Positions 11,101-22,129 of a DNA stretch of 64,000 nucleotides are shown piece after piece. Source of the DNA: Aptenodytes patagonicus (Eukaryota; Chordata; Aves; Sphenisciformes; Spheniscidae). Position 1 is the stretch's first letter, and the number at the start of each line of letters is the position of its first letter. Both the position numbers and the translations under genes were made by a program. The DNA is taken from assembly GCF_965638725.1 (NCBI RefSeq), contig NC_134974.1, positions 434,001 through 498,000 of the forward strand, written 5' to 3'. The notes under the pieces are model-generated. The model searched no databases. It was not told the DNA's origin and saw only the letters and a list, made by a program, of their open reading frames with translations.

Positions 11101-12200
11101 GTGGTTTGTCACCAGGCACAGAGGAGCAGAGCTCTGCTCCTGGCATGGCTGGTGTCGGGGCAGTGGGTTCCCCTCCATGGGTCTGACTTGACAGTGCAGC
11201 CCTGGCTGCCATTGCTGGGGGTCAGAGCGCAGCCCTGCCTGTGCAGGAGCTGGGGCAGACTGGGGCACTTGCCAGCTTGCTGTTGCTGCTGCTGCCTTCC
11301 GTGGTGTGTGCTGAGGTGGGGCGAGCAATGCAAAAGGATTGGGCAGGGCATGGCAGCAGCCACATCTGCCATCCTCGCCTGGGGGTCCTGGACCCTCCCC
11401 AGGCTGGGTGCATGGCCACAGCAGCTCTTGTGGGGGGGAATGGGGGAACTGGGGTGATGGGCAGGGGTAAATTGCTCAAGGTGCTGTTAGAGCTCATTAG
11501 CAGGACAGCCTATGGTGAGCCTGCCCGTGGGCTCTGCTGTGCTTCCAGGGATTCATCCAGACCCTGCCTGACAAAAGAAAGAAATCAGCTCTTCCTTCAG
11601 GGCATTGCAGTGGGTTCTCAGAGCTGCCCCGTGCTGCATCTCCCTGTGCTGGTGGGGCCTTTCGTGTAGCCAGAGCTGCCAGCATGATGTCCCCATCTCT
11701 CCTCTCTGGGGGCTGATGCTCTTGCATGGCAGCGGAAGGCAAGGGGGACCTAGTGTTCCCCGGCTCTGGCCCCATGGCGAGGAGACGTACGATGGTCCGG
11801 GTCCAAGACCAGCGGTAGGTACGGCCCGGGAGGAGAGCAAGGAGGAGCTGTGGGGGTGGGAGAGGGTGTGCTGCGGAGGGAGGTCTTGAAGCAGCTCCCC
11901 GTAAAGACGAGGTGGGGAGGCTGGAGCTGCCAGAGGAGGAGGAGGGCTGGCAGCAGTGCAGGTCGGGGAGCAGCCAGGGCGGAGGCGGGTGGGCTGCGGG
12001 CTCCCGGGAGGGATGGACCCACCTCACCTTCCTGTAAGGCGAGGGTCTTTGCAGGGGTGGGGGGAGGACGGAGCGTGCAGCAGGAGCTCCCTGGCAGCGG
12101 AACAAGGAGTGGGGGCAGAGGAGACGGTGCTGATCCAGCTGGGGAGCACAGCCTGCCCCTCCACCCCCTCCTGCGCCCGTGCCTGCCTTGGCTGAGGGTG
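8125..12200. other. Intergenic, GBA1-A to GBA1-B
   Basis: About 4 kb with no exon I can recognise. Open frames here lack splice logic and family motifs. Around 10200-10500 the base composition falls and there are GATA-type motifs (CTTATCA at 10207-10213, TGATAGG at 10222-10228), which could mark a regulatory element. No CpG island like that of GBA1-A is seen before copy B. Confidence 0.5.
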
Positions 12201-12216
12201 CCCCTGCTCACAGGCT

Positions 12217-12228
12217 CTGCTCCCCAGG
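12217..12228 (+). promoter_or_regulatory. Possible 5' UTR splice acceptor before GBA1-B
   Basis: CTCTGCTCCCCAG-type pyrimidine tract and AG ending at 12228, 33 bases before the start codon. Copy A at the matching place has no such acceptor. If used, copy B would have an upstream non-coding exon that I cannot locate. Confidence 0.35.
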
Positions 12229-12260
12229 ACCCGCTGGAGCTGGGGGGACGCAGAGGGGCC

Positions 12261-15200
12261 ATGGGGGCTGTCGGCATCCTGGGCTGGCTGCTGCTGCTGC
12301 AGGCGGTGCCTGGGGCTGCAGGTGAGCACAGGGACGTCGCAGGGGTGGCAACGGAACAGCGTGGTTTGGGTGCCAGGGTGTCCTGGGACAGGGTCAAGGA
12401 GCCCGGGGGCAGCACCGGAGCTGGGGTGCCCGGGGAGGTGACAGGGTGTGGAGCATGGGGGCAGAGGCAGCACCCCAGGGCAGCCAGGAGAGCCCTGGCA
12501 GGGACACGTCCCTGAGCTGGCAGCTGCCCCCACCCTGCCCGTGCCCCCCAGGCGCCCGGCCCTGCAGCCCCAAGTACTTCGGCCGTGACGCCATGGTGTG
12601 TGTCTGCAACGCCACATACTGCGACACGCTGGACCCCGTGGTCCTGCCGGCCCTGGGCACCTACGTGAAGTATGAGAGCAGCAAGGCTGGCAAGCGGCTG
12701 GAGCGCAGCGAGGGGAGCTTCCAGCGCAGCCTGCGTGCCCCAGGTACCCGCTGCAGCTGGGCAGGTGGCGGGTGCCAGCACAGGACCCCTGGGCACCACG
12801 AGCTGAGCTGGGGTCTCCCTCACAGGGCTGCTGCTGACACTCAACGTCTCCACAATGTACCAGCATGTGAAGGGCTTCGGCGGGTCCCTCTCTGATGCTG
12901 CTGCCCTGAACATCCTGGGGCTGTCGCGGCCAGCCCAGGACAACCTGCTGCGCTCCTACTTCTCTGAGAGTGGTGAGCAATGAGGGCACTGGCAGCGTGG
13001 GGTGGCTTGTGGGGTCCCCGGAGGCGGCTGTGCCTGTCCCCGCTGCAGGGACACTCATCACCTGGGCACCTGCTCTGGTGCCGCTTGATGCCTTTCCTGC
13101 TCCGCAGGGATTGAGTACAACCTCATCCGGCTCCCCATGGCTTGCAGCGACTTCTCCGTGCGCCCCTACAGCTACGACGACGTCCCCCATGACTACGAGC
13201 TGAAGCACTTCAGGCTGGCGGAGGAGGACCTGAAGATGAAGGTGGGAGCCTGAAGCCACTGCCATTGGCATCTTGTCCCCTCTCCTGCTGGAGCTCCTGC
13301 GCGTGCCGGGACCCCCGTGACCAGGCGCTGCCAAGCCCCATGCATGGCAGCAGGGTGCGTGGGGACAGCCCATGGGAGCTGGCACCTCCTCCAGGGCATG
13401 TCCTGGCGCATCCCGGCTGGCACTGGCAGGGTGCGGAGCCGGGGCGCCGTGCCATGGGGTGGTGCTCACAGGCTGCTGTTCCCCGCGGAGGTCCCTTGAG
13501 TGCTCCCCTTCCTCCCGCACTGGGCCGTGTGGTTTTGGGGGGCTGCAGCTGCAGCTGAGCAGGTCCTTCTGCCCCCCCTCTTGCAGATCCCCCTCCTGCA
13601 CCGAGCCTCAGCCATGAGCAGGCGGCCGCTGTCGCTGTACGCCAGCCCCTGGACCTCCCCAGCCTGGATGAAGAGTAACGGGGATGTCCGTGGGAAGGGC
13701 ACGCTGAAGGGGCAGGCAGGGGACAAGTACCACAAGACCTGGGCCAACTACTTCATCAAGTACTGTCCCCTGGGGCTGGGATGCTCGAGGACCGCAGGGG
13801 GCCAGGGTGGGCAGAGGGTGGGCAGGCACGGCTGACGCTGCCCCCCCTTCCCTGCGCCAGGTTCCTGGACGAATACGCCAAACACAACGTGACCTTCTGG
13901 GCAGTGACGGCGCAGAACGAGCCCCTTGCAGCGCTCCTCACACACCCCCAGTTCCCCACCATTGCCTTCACTGCCGCGCAGCAGCGGGACTTCATCGTTC
14001 ATGACCTGGGCCCCGCGCTGGCCCGCAGTCCCCACCACACCCAGCTTATCATCCTGGATGACCAGCGCATCAACCTCCCGCACTGGGCCAAAGTGGTGAA
14101 GAGCAAAGCCCACTGCTCTGCCTGGCTCCTTCCTCTCCCTCCACTCCGTGTCCCACCTAAGCCTTGGGTTTTAGCTGAAAATTAAGCCAGCAGCCACTCC
14201 CAGCCCTAGACAGAGCAGGAGGCAAACCAGGTCTGCCGGAGAGGGAGCTGGAGCCAGCTAATTCAGTAGCAACCGCCTCTGTGTGTGCCTAGCTGAAGCA
14301 GGGACAGGAGGTGGCATTCCCGCAGCATGGCACGCAGAGGCACTGCTGGCATGCCAGCACCTTCTCCAGGCAGTTTCAGCTAATTCGGCTTACCCTTCAC
14401 AATGCTGAAGAGCTGTTCGTGGGAATTACCTTAAACTAAAAGGAAAGAAAATAAAATGCGCTCCTGCCCCTGCCTTGAGCGAGGCTGGAGCTGCAGGGGA
14501 GGGCGCAGCACGTCCCTCCCTCGCCTCAAACCATCAGCACCCCAGGGACCAGGCAGGGCTGTGGTGCAAGACCACCCCGGGGGGGGGGGGGGGGGCGTGG
14601 AGGGAGGACTAGGCAGCAGTAGGAGCCATGCAGGGGGGCGAGGAGCCCACCAAGGGGCACATCTGCCCACACACACACCTTGCTCTGTACCCAGCAGGGT
14701 ACCGGAGCCACGTTGGGGTGCTGCTCATGGCTTGCTGCTTGGGGTGCAGGTGCTGAAGGGAGGGGGCTGCAGGCGTGGGTGCCTGCGGTGCCCACAGGAG
14801 GGGACAAGAGGGGAGGCAGGTCTCCCTAGGAGACCCTGCTGGCATGTGGGGTCCATGTGTCCAACCCCACGGGGCTTAGGGTGGTGGTGGCCCTGGTGCA
14901 AGGTGTCTCCTTTGCTCCCCCCAGGTCCTGGGCAATGCCACCGCTGCCCACTATGTCGCCGGCATGGGGGTTCACTGGTACCTGGACGGCATCGTCCCGG
15001 CCAGCTGCAGCCTGGAGGCCACCCATAAGCTCTTCCCTGACCATTTTCTCCTCTACACGGAGGCCTGCAGCGGCTTCATCACCCTCCGGTTCTCTGTGTC
15101 CCTGGGCTGCTGGGAGCGAGGGGACCGCTACAGCCACAGCATCCTGACGGTACGGCCTCCCGACACTGCCCGCCCAGAGCTGGGGGCCCTGCTCAGCCCC

Positions 15201-15793
15201 GCTTAGCCCCTTCTCCGCCTGCCCAGGTCCTGAACCACTTTGTGGCCGGCTGGACCGACTGGAACCTGGCCCTGGACCTGGAGGGGGGCCCCAACTGGGT
15301 CAAGAACTACGTGGACAGCCCAGTCATCGTGGACAGCAGCAAGGACGTCTTCTACAAGCAGCCCATGTTCTACCACCTGGGGCACTTCAGGTGGGTCAGG
15401 GCTGGGGGGGGGGCTCAGGTGCTGCTGCCAGCCTGAGATCGGGGGCACGATCCCTCTCCTGCTCCTCTCCCCACAGCAAATTCATCCCCGAGGGCTCCCG
15501 GCGCGTGGGGCTGCATAGCAGCCGCCGATGCCTCATCTGTCAGCTGGAGCACGTGGCCATCCTGCGCCCTGATGGGGCCCTCGTCCTGGTGGTCCTCAAC
15601 AGGTCAACAGGGCTGTCCGGGTGGGGGGATGCGGGGGGATGCTCGGCCCCAGCTGTGCTGACCTGCTCAGTCTCTCTCGTCCCCCAGGTTTGGCTGGGAT
15701 GTGCCATTTGGGATCCGGGACCCCGCCGTTGGTTTCATCGAGACCATGGCTCCAGCCAACTCCATCCAGACCTACCTGTGGCGCCAGCAGTGA
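12261..15793 (+). CDS. GBA1: Glucocerebrosidase, copy B (diverged tandem paralogue)
   Basis: Second GBA1-like gene. Exons: 12261-12321, 12552-12743, 12826-12972, 13108-13241, 13587-13759, 13861-14095, 14925-15149, 15227-15390, 15477-15602, 15688-15793; 520 residues. Acid/base Glu (QNEP, 13919-13921) and nucleophile Glu (TEAC, 15060-15062) are kept, as are SDF, SPWTSP, HWYLD and WTDWN. Odd points: the human YPFQCLGF segment after the acid/base residue reads HPQFPTIAF-like, so the position of human Y244 is Pro and C248 is Thr. The site of human N370 is Val. The NST sequon (human N270) is lost through one deleted residue, while new NVS and NAT sequons appear. Donors of exons 5 (GTACTG) and 9 (GTCAAC) are weak. 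Exon 2 is identical to copy A. No stop or frameshift was seen, so it looks functional at sequence level, but activity or specificity may differ. Confidence 0.93.
14096..14924 (+). other. Enlarged intron 6 of GBA1-B
   Basis: 829 bases, against about 171 in copy A and 79 in copy C. Contains a G17 run at 14579-14595 and an A/T-rich patch near 14400-14460. No mobile-element family was recognised, so the source of the extra sequence is unknown. Confidence 0.6.
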
Positions 15794-16127
15794 TGGCCAG
15801 AGCAGTGCTGGGGACGGCGCCAAGTGGCTGGGGGTCTCCGGAGCAGTCAGCTCTTCCCCCACCCCTTCCAGCATCCTTCAATGGTGGAAGCGGGTGCTGA
15901 CTAACTGCTGAGGGTGCGGGAGGGACCAGGGGTCCTGCCCCCGCACAAGGGGCTGCATGTGCTCCCGGCGCTGGGGTCTCGCCAGGACTGCTGCTGCTGG
16001 CGCTTCCCAGCCTCCCCCCTCCCTCCCCAGCACCCCCCAGCCCCCTGAAAGCTCCTGCTGCGCTGTCTCCTGGACCACGCTTCCACACGTGGCTCCCTTG
16101 AAACCTTCGCGTATGTCTCGGGCGCCA

Positions 16128-16133
16128 AGTAAA
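16128..16133 (+). promoter_or_regulatory. Probable poly(A) signal of GBA1-B
   Basis: AGTAAA variant signal 335 bases after the stop of copy B. No AATAAA lies closer. Confidence 0.45.
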
Positions 16134-16351
16134 GCCGTGACGTGCTCCCTCCAGTATGCGCCGTCCCCGTCAGTGTTTCCTCTACGCTCTCGGAAATTGC
16201 TCGGTTTTCCTCGGAGAGGTGGCGAGGGGTGCCCCGGAGGGCTCCATCCCCGTGGCCTGCGTGTGGCTGCCTTGTTTATCGCTGCAGCTGGAGCCTCAGC
16301 CGCTCGCCAGCTCTTGATTTGTTTCATATGTGCCGTTGGTTTTCCCCAGCC

Positions 16352-16354
<3 letters not shown>

Positions 16355-16388
<34 letters not shown>

Positions 16389-16796
16389 CAAAATGTCCTG
16401 TTGCACCAGGGCAGACACTGCAGAAAAGGCCGAGTAAATTATATCAGTGTCCCCATCCACCAGACCTTGCAGACAAATTACGTGGATGCCACCTCTTCCA
16501 GAGATCACGCTGCTGGCCGCATCCAGCCACCCTCCGCCGGTGTGGCCTCCGGACAGACTCCCCTCTATTCTGGCCGTGGCTGACATCGAGCTGGCAGCCT
16601 GCAATTACCTGGCCATCCTGTTTGCTCTCTTTAAATACTGGTTACAGTATTTGCTTGCTCCAGCCTTTGGGAACGTTACCAGCATCTTTGAAGTCCTGGA
16701 ATGAGAAAGCCAGAGCGCTCCTTGGCAAACTCCCCTTGTGTGTGAGCTGCGGAGTTGCTGATGTTGGGGAAAAAGAAAAAAAAAAAAAAAAAAAAA
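16355..16796. repeat. Segment flanked by poly(T) and poly(A)
   Basis: T29 at 16355-16383 on the left and an A26 tract with one G (16771-16796) on the right, with about 390 bases between. A retroposed tail on either strand would look like this, but the body matches no SINE or processed gene I know. Origin unresolved. Confidence 0.4.
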
Positions 16797-18821
16797 GAGG
16801 TTTAACAGCTGTTTTCTTGAGTGCAGCATGAAGGTGGCACTGGGCCCCGTCTCAGCCCTGTTCACGGAGCACATCTGCCCGTCCTGTGCTTTTATCGATG
16901 TTCCTGGGTAGCACTGGCCCAAATGGCAGCTGGGCTGCCTGCGCTTCTCAAGGTACATCAAAGCTCTGCCATGCAAGGAAGGCGCATATGGAGCCCCGCA
17001 CCCCCAGATGTTCAGCAGCACTCAGGGACGCGGGTGCAGGGAAACGCTTCAGCACAGCCCCTCCAGGCGGGCTCCGTGCTCCCTGGCCATCTGGAAACGC
17101 ATCTGCCGCAGGGCTGGTACCTTCCCTCCACGCTGAGAAGCTGACGGGGAAACTGAGGGATGCAACATCCCCGGTGGCAGGTGTGAGGGGCCGGGGTGAG
17201 GCTGGAGGAATCATCCCCATCGTCCCTGCCGGCCGCAGCCTGTGCCGGGGGGTCCTTGCTCTGGCCGCAGTGGGAGGAGCGGTCCCTGGTTGAGGGGCTG
17301 CCTCCCTGGCCACCCACACGAGCGGCATCAGGGGGACACCCGGGCCAGGCTGGGCAGATCCCGCCTCTCCTGTGGCTCTGCCCCCTCCTGTTTCTCCTGA
17401 TGGGCAGGTGCCTGCAATTAGGAAGGATCCCAAATTAGAAGGTGCGGAGCCCAGACTTGTTTTGCAGATGATAAACTGCTGCAGCCTGCTCCACCTAGCC
17501 TGGCTGCGCGCGTGGGGCTCAGGCATGGGGGGCACGGGCCTACGGCAGGGGTGAGCGGGGCCCCAGCGGCCGGCACCTGCAGCCCCCCGCTGCACCCATC
17601 GCCTTCTCAACTGGGCGGCGAGGAGTGGGGTGCAGTCGTCCCTGCTGTGGCTGGCTGCTCGCGGGGTTGCCCGCGGCCCCGTCAGCGCCTCTGCCCACGC
17701 CAGGAAAGTTGCTGGTGCAGCCACAAGCGGGGCACGGGTCATGGCTGCGGCACTGGCTGCAGGCAGCTCTTGCCTGTGCCCATGGCAAAGCCAAGCTGCT
17801 GCCGGGTGGGACTCGAGGCCAAGCAGCCGCACGACCACGGCAGGGATGCCTGGGTGGGCACGGCCGGCCCTACCCCTGCCCGAGGGTGTCCTGGGGGGAC
17901 AAGGCTGCTTTCGTGGGGCTATTCGCAAGGGGAGCGCTGCGCTGGGCTGGGCAGAAGTGGCTGCAGGGGGGCCTGTCTGGGGTGATGGAGGCAATTATGG
18001 AGGGCTGGGGGGCATCCTGCTCCCCCCCTTCCCTGCTCCCCCTTTGCCCCCCCCCGGCTTCCCTCTGGCCACTGGGACAGGTTTCAGGAGAGCTTTGCAA
18101 ATGCTGCGGTGAGTGTTGAAAGCTCTCATTGGAGCGAGGTTGCAAAATCATCCCTGGGCTCCTCTTCAATGCACAGAGTCCCATGAGCTGTCCTCTCCCG
18201 GACTCACCTTTCCTGCTCCGCCAGACGCCGTCACCTCCTACCACACACAACCAGAAAGCAGGTCCTGCCGCCTGCTGCCCCGCGCCCATCAGAGACGTGG
18301 CAAGAGGGTTTTCTGGCAGCAGGTGAGTACCCTGGGTCTGGAGCGGCTTCATCAGCCGGTGGGGACGGGAATGGCCCTGGACAGCAGGATCACACTGAGG
18401 CCATGCCCACGGTGCTGGGTGTCGCCCCCGGGCAGGGAGCGGGAGGTGATGCGTGCGGGACAGCCTGCCTGGCCCTGGTCCCCATCCTACACAGCCTCAG
18501 GGAGCAGCGAGCTGGCACCGTCCCACCCTCGCCTCCCCCCTGCCTGGGGGCAGCAGCCCGGCACCGGGGTCCCGAGGCGCGGAGGTGGCTCTTCCCGTGC
18601 CCTTGTCGAGAAGCTCCTTGCCCAGCGTCACGGGAAGGACAGGGCAGGGTGGGAGCACCCGTGGAGAGCAGGGAAATGCAGGACCCTGCTGGGCTGGGGG
18701 CTCGAGCCCCAAACTGCTCTGGCTGGGCAAGCCCCGGCTGCCACGCTCGTGGGGTTGGGAGCATGGCTGGGAGCTGTTTGCTCCCGGCCGTGGCTCGGGA
18801 GGCACCGAGGACGCGTGGAGC

Positions 18822-18862
18822 GGCATGGCATGGCATGGCATGGCATGGCACGGCACGGCACA
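18822..18862 (+). repeat. (ATGGC)n pentanucleotide microsatellite
   Basis: Five to six ATGGC units drifting into ACGGC. The same unit recurs in SLC50A1 intron 5 near 59270-59305. Confidence 0.9.
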
Positions 18863-19300
18863 GCCATGGGATGAGCAAGGAGGGAGAAGGAGTGGGAGGG
18901 AGGCGATGGGAGTGAACCGAGCTGCCACGTACAGCTGGCGTGGGCGGCTGGGAACGCCAGGCCAGTGGGTGCGGGACAGCACACGCCCCAGGGGCTGCAC
19001 CGCCAGCCAGGATGCGGCCAGAGCTGTCTGTGGGCACTGGCGGGGTGGGAGGGAAGGCGAGCACTGGGCTGTGGCTGTGGCGAGCGGGCAGGGTGACGCA
19101 GGCTCAGCCCTGGCAGGGGGTGCTGGTGCTCCCTGAGGCTCCCAGGCAGGGGGATGCTGGGTCTGTCCCTGCCCTGGGTCTCTGTCCCCATGCGGGGCTG
19201 GGACAGGGCAAGAGGAGCTGGTTGCTGACACCCGTCACCCCCTCCCAGCCCTGGTGCTTGCCGTCAGCGTCCGTCCGAGCCACGCTGCAGCAGAGGTGCC

Positions 19301-21935
19301 ATGGGGCCTGGGTGTGCCGGCATACTCAGCTGGCTCCTGCTGGTGCAGGCAGCGTTGCAGGCAGCAGGTAAGTGCTGGCACCATGTCCCCAAGCAGAGGG
19401 CTGCAGAGGTCAGCGGTTTGGGGTGGCAAAGCCATGGGTTCGGTGTCCATGGTGGGTCAAAGGGGTGAGCTGGGCTCCTGCTGCAGCCCTCTGTGCCTGC
19501 CCGGTCTCTCCTCCTGCTGCAGGCGGCCGTCCCTGCAATGCCAAGGACTTCGGTCATGGCTCGCTGGTGTGCGCCTGCAGCGCTACGTACTGCGATACAC
19601 TGGACCCTGTGGTCCTGCCGCCCCCGGGCACCTACGTCAAGTATGAGAGCAGCAAGGCCGGCAAGCGGCTGGAGCGCAGCGAGGGGAGCTTCCAGCACAA
19701 TGCCGAGACCCCAGGTACCCGCTGCAGCCGGACACCTGCCTGTGCACCAGGGAACAGAGTCTGTCTCTACGCGGTGGCTGTGATGATGTTTGTCCCCCAC
19801 AGATTTCCATCTCACCCTGGACACGGCGCAGCGGTACCAGAAGGTGAAGGGCTTTGGTGGCTCCGTCACAGACTCAGCTGCCATCAACATCCAGTCCCTG
19901 TCCAAGGATGCCCAGAACCACCTGCTCCGCTCCTATTTCTCCGAGGAAGGTGAGCCTGGGGCGGAGCGATGCTGCTGGGTGTCGGGGCCGGTCTGTCCAG
20001 CCTCACCTGCTCAGGGTCTGGCTGCTAAGACTCGTGCCAAGGGGCTGGAAGGCTGCTGGAAGCCGGGGGGCTGCACCCCCCGAATACACCCCAGGGATGC
20101 CCATCACCGCCTGCCCTGTCCCCAGGCATCGAGTACAACCTCGTGCGCGTCCCCATGGCCAGCACCGATTTCTCCGTCCGCCTGTACACCTATGCTGATG
20201 CAGAGGGCGACTTCGAGCTGAAGCATTTCAACCTGACGGAGGAGGACACGCGGATGAAGGTGAGTCCCACAGGGCGAGCCTGAGGCGCCAGGGCTGCAGC
20301 CTGGGTGGGACGGGATGGGATGGGTCGGGATGTGATGGGCTAGGCTGGGGAAGGGGAGCACCTTCCCACTGATGGGGAGGGAGAGGACTTGTCCTGCCGC
20401 CTGCGATGCCAGTGCTGGGGCAGATCCGGAGAGCTCGCTGCCATCCCCGTTCTCCCCAGATCCCCATCCTCCGGGCAGCCCAGGCGGTGGCCAAGCGGCC
20501 GCTGTCACTGTACGCCAGCCCCTGGACCTCCCCAGTCTGGATGAAGACGAATGGCGCAATGACAGGGAGGGGGACGCTGAAGGGCAGCCCCGGGGACAAG
20601 TACCACCAGGCCTGGGCCAAGTACTTTATCCGGTGAGGGGCTGCGGGAGTGCAGTGGGCACTGGGGTCGCCATGCCTGCGGCTGGGGCTGGCACTGCTGC
20701 GATGGGGCCATTCACCATCTGCCCCCGTGCCCAGGTTCCTGGACGAATATGCCAAGCACAACCTGACCTTCTGGGCAGTGACGGCAGGGAACGAGCCCAC
20801 GGCCGGTGAGATCGTCTTCTACCCCTTCCAGTGCCTGGGCTTCTCCCCTGAGCACCAGCGGGACTTCATCGCGCAGGACCTGGGCCCTGCGCTGGCCAAC
20901 AGCTCCCACCGTGATGTCCGGCTTATCATTCTGGACGACCAGAGGGTGATGCTGCCCTACTGGGCGCAGGTGGTGAGTCCCCATGGCGGCTCTCCTGGCC
21001 CCACGGCGGCTCTCCCAGCCCTGGGCACTGGTGACTCCTTTCTCCTGCCAGGTTCTCAAAGACCCTGTGGCCGCCAGCTACATCAGCGGCATTGGCATCC
21101 ACTGGTACCTGGATTTCCTGGCGCCAATCGACCTCACACTCTCCATCACCCATCATCTCTTCCCGGACTATTTCCTCCTCTCCACGGAAGCCTCCACTGG
21201 CTCCTACTTCTGGGAGCCCAGGGTGGTGCTGGGCGGCTGGGACCGTGGGAGCAAGTACAGCCACAGCATCCTGACGGTAGGGCTCAGCAGGGGCTGCTGA
21301 TGCACCAGCCACCCCCTGTGTCCGCCTGCGGCTCAGCACCATTACCTGCCCCACAGAACCTCAACAACTACGTGACGGGCTGGACCGACTGGAACCTGGC
21401 CCTGGACCTGGAGGGGGGCCCCAACTGGAGCAAGAACTACGTGGACAGCCCTGTCATCGTGGACAGCAGCAAGGACGTCTTCTACAAGCAGCCCATGTTC
21501 TACCACCTGGGGCACTTCAGGTGGGTCAGGGCCGGGGGTGACTGGCAAGGGGCTGTTGGCTCCTGCTGCCAGCTCCAGCCGCCATCCCGGGCACCACGCT
21601 CAGGCCCTGCTTGTCCCTGCAGCAAGTTCATCCCCGAGGGCTCGCAGCGCGTGGGGCTGGCTGTCTCCAAGAAGTGCCGCCGGTGTGACCTAGAGCACTC
21701 GGCTTTCCTGCGCCCCGACGGCGCCATCGTCCTGGTGGTCCTGAACCGGTGAGTGGCTCAGCCCTGCGCCCCAGCTCGAAGCCCGGCTGCCCCCTCTGAC
21801 CTGCATTCCCTCTTCCATCCCCACAGCTCCCCCGTGGACGTGTCCTTCGGGATCTCTGACCCACGGGTCGGCTTCATTGAGGCCATGGCTCCCAGTGACT
21901 CCATCCAGACGTTCCTGTGGAAGCAGCCAGCCTAG
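19301..21935 (+). CDS. GBA1: Glucocerebrosidase, copy C (tandem paralogue)
   Basis: Third GBA1-like gene. Exons: 19301-19367, 19523-19714, 19803-19949, 20126-20259, 20460-20632, 20735-20972, 21052-21276, 21357-21520, 21623-21748, 21827-21935; 524 residues. Leader then GRPC, so the mature start is Gly where A and B have Ala. Acid/base Glu in GNEP (20794-20796) and nucleophile Glu in TEAS (21187-21189) are present, with STDF, SPWTSP, HWYLD and WTDWN. The human N370 site is Asn. Distinct features: the human N19 sequon is destroyed (CSATYC instead of CNATYC), free Cys126 is Thr and Cys342 is Ser, HWAK after the exon-6 region reads YWAQ, and the C-terminus ends KQPA rather than RRQ. A new NLT sequon lies near human N146. 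All donors and acceptors are canonical. Intact, with a canonical poly(A) signal. Confidence 0.95.
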
Positions 21936-22119
21936 AGCGGCCGCGGCTGGCTGAGGAGGGAGGTGCTGGCACCGGGAGCACGGTGCTGGTGGAGGGCTTG
22001 GGGTTGGGCCCCTGCATGGAGCTGGGGCTGCAGCACAGCCCCTGCAGCCCTGCGATGCCCCAGGGGGCCTGTTTGATCTGAGGGCTGCAACGCTTGCTCT
22101 TTTCTAGACGTTTTCATAA

Positions 22120-22125
22120 AATAAA
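22120..22125 (+). promoter_or_regulatory. Poly(A) signal of GBA1-C
   Basis: AATAAA 184 bases past the stop of copy C, inside CATAAAATAAAC. Confidence 0.8.
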
Positions 22126-22129
22126 CAGG

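Larger units (their letters stand above)
16140..19290. other. Intergenic, GBA1-B to GBA1-C
   Basis: About 3.1 kb without a recognisable exon. Holds a T29 run at 16355-16383 and an A-run at 16771-16796, which flank a lower-GC segment in inverted orientation, and an ATGGC pentanucleotide array at 18822-18862. No CACGTG element or CpG island is evident before copy C. Confidence 0.5.

Noticed and set aside
12261-15793. GBA1-B as a pseudogene like human GBAP1
   Set aside because: All ten exons are in frame, catalytic Glu are present and no stop was found. Divergence alone is not decay.
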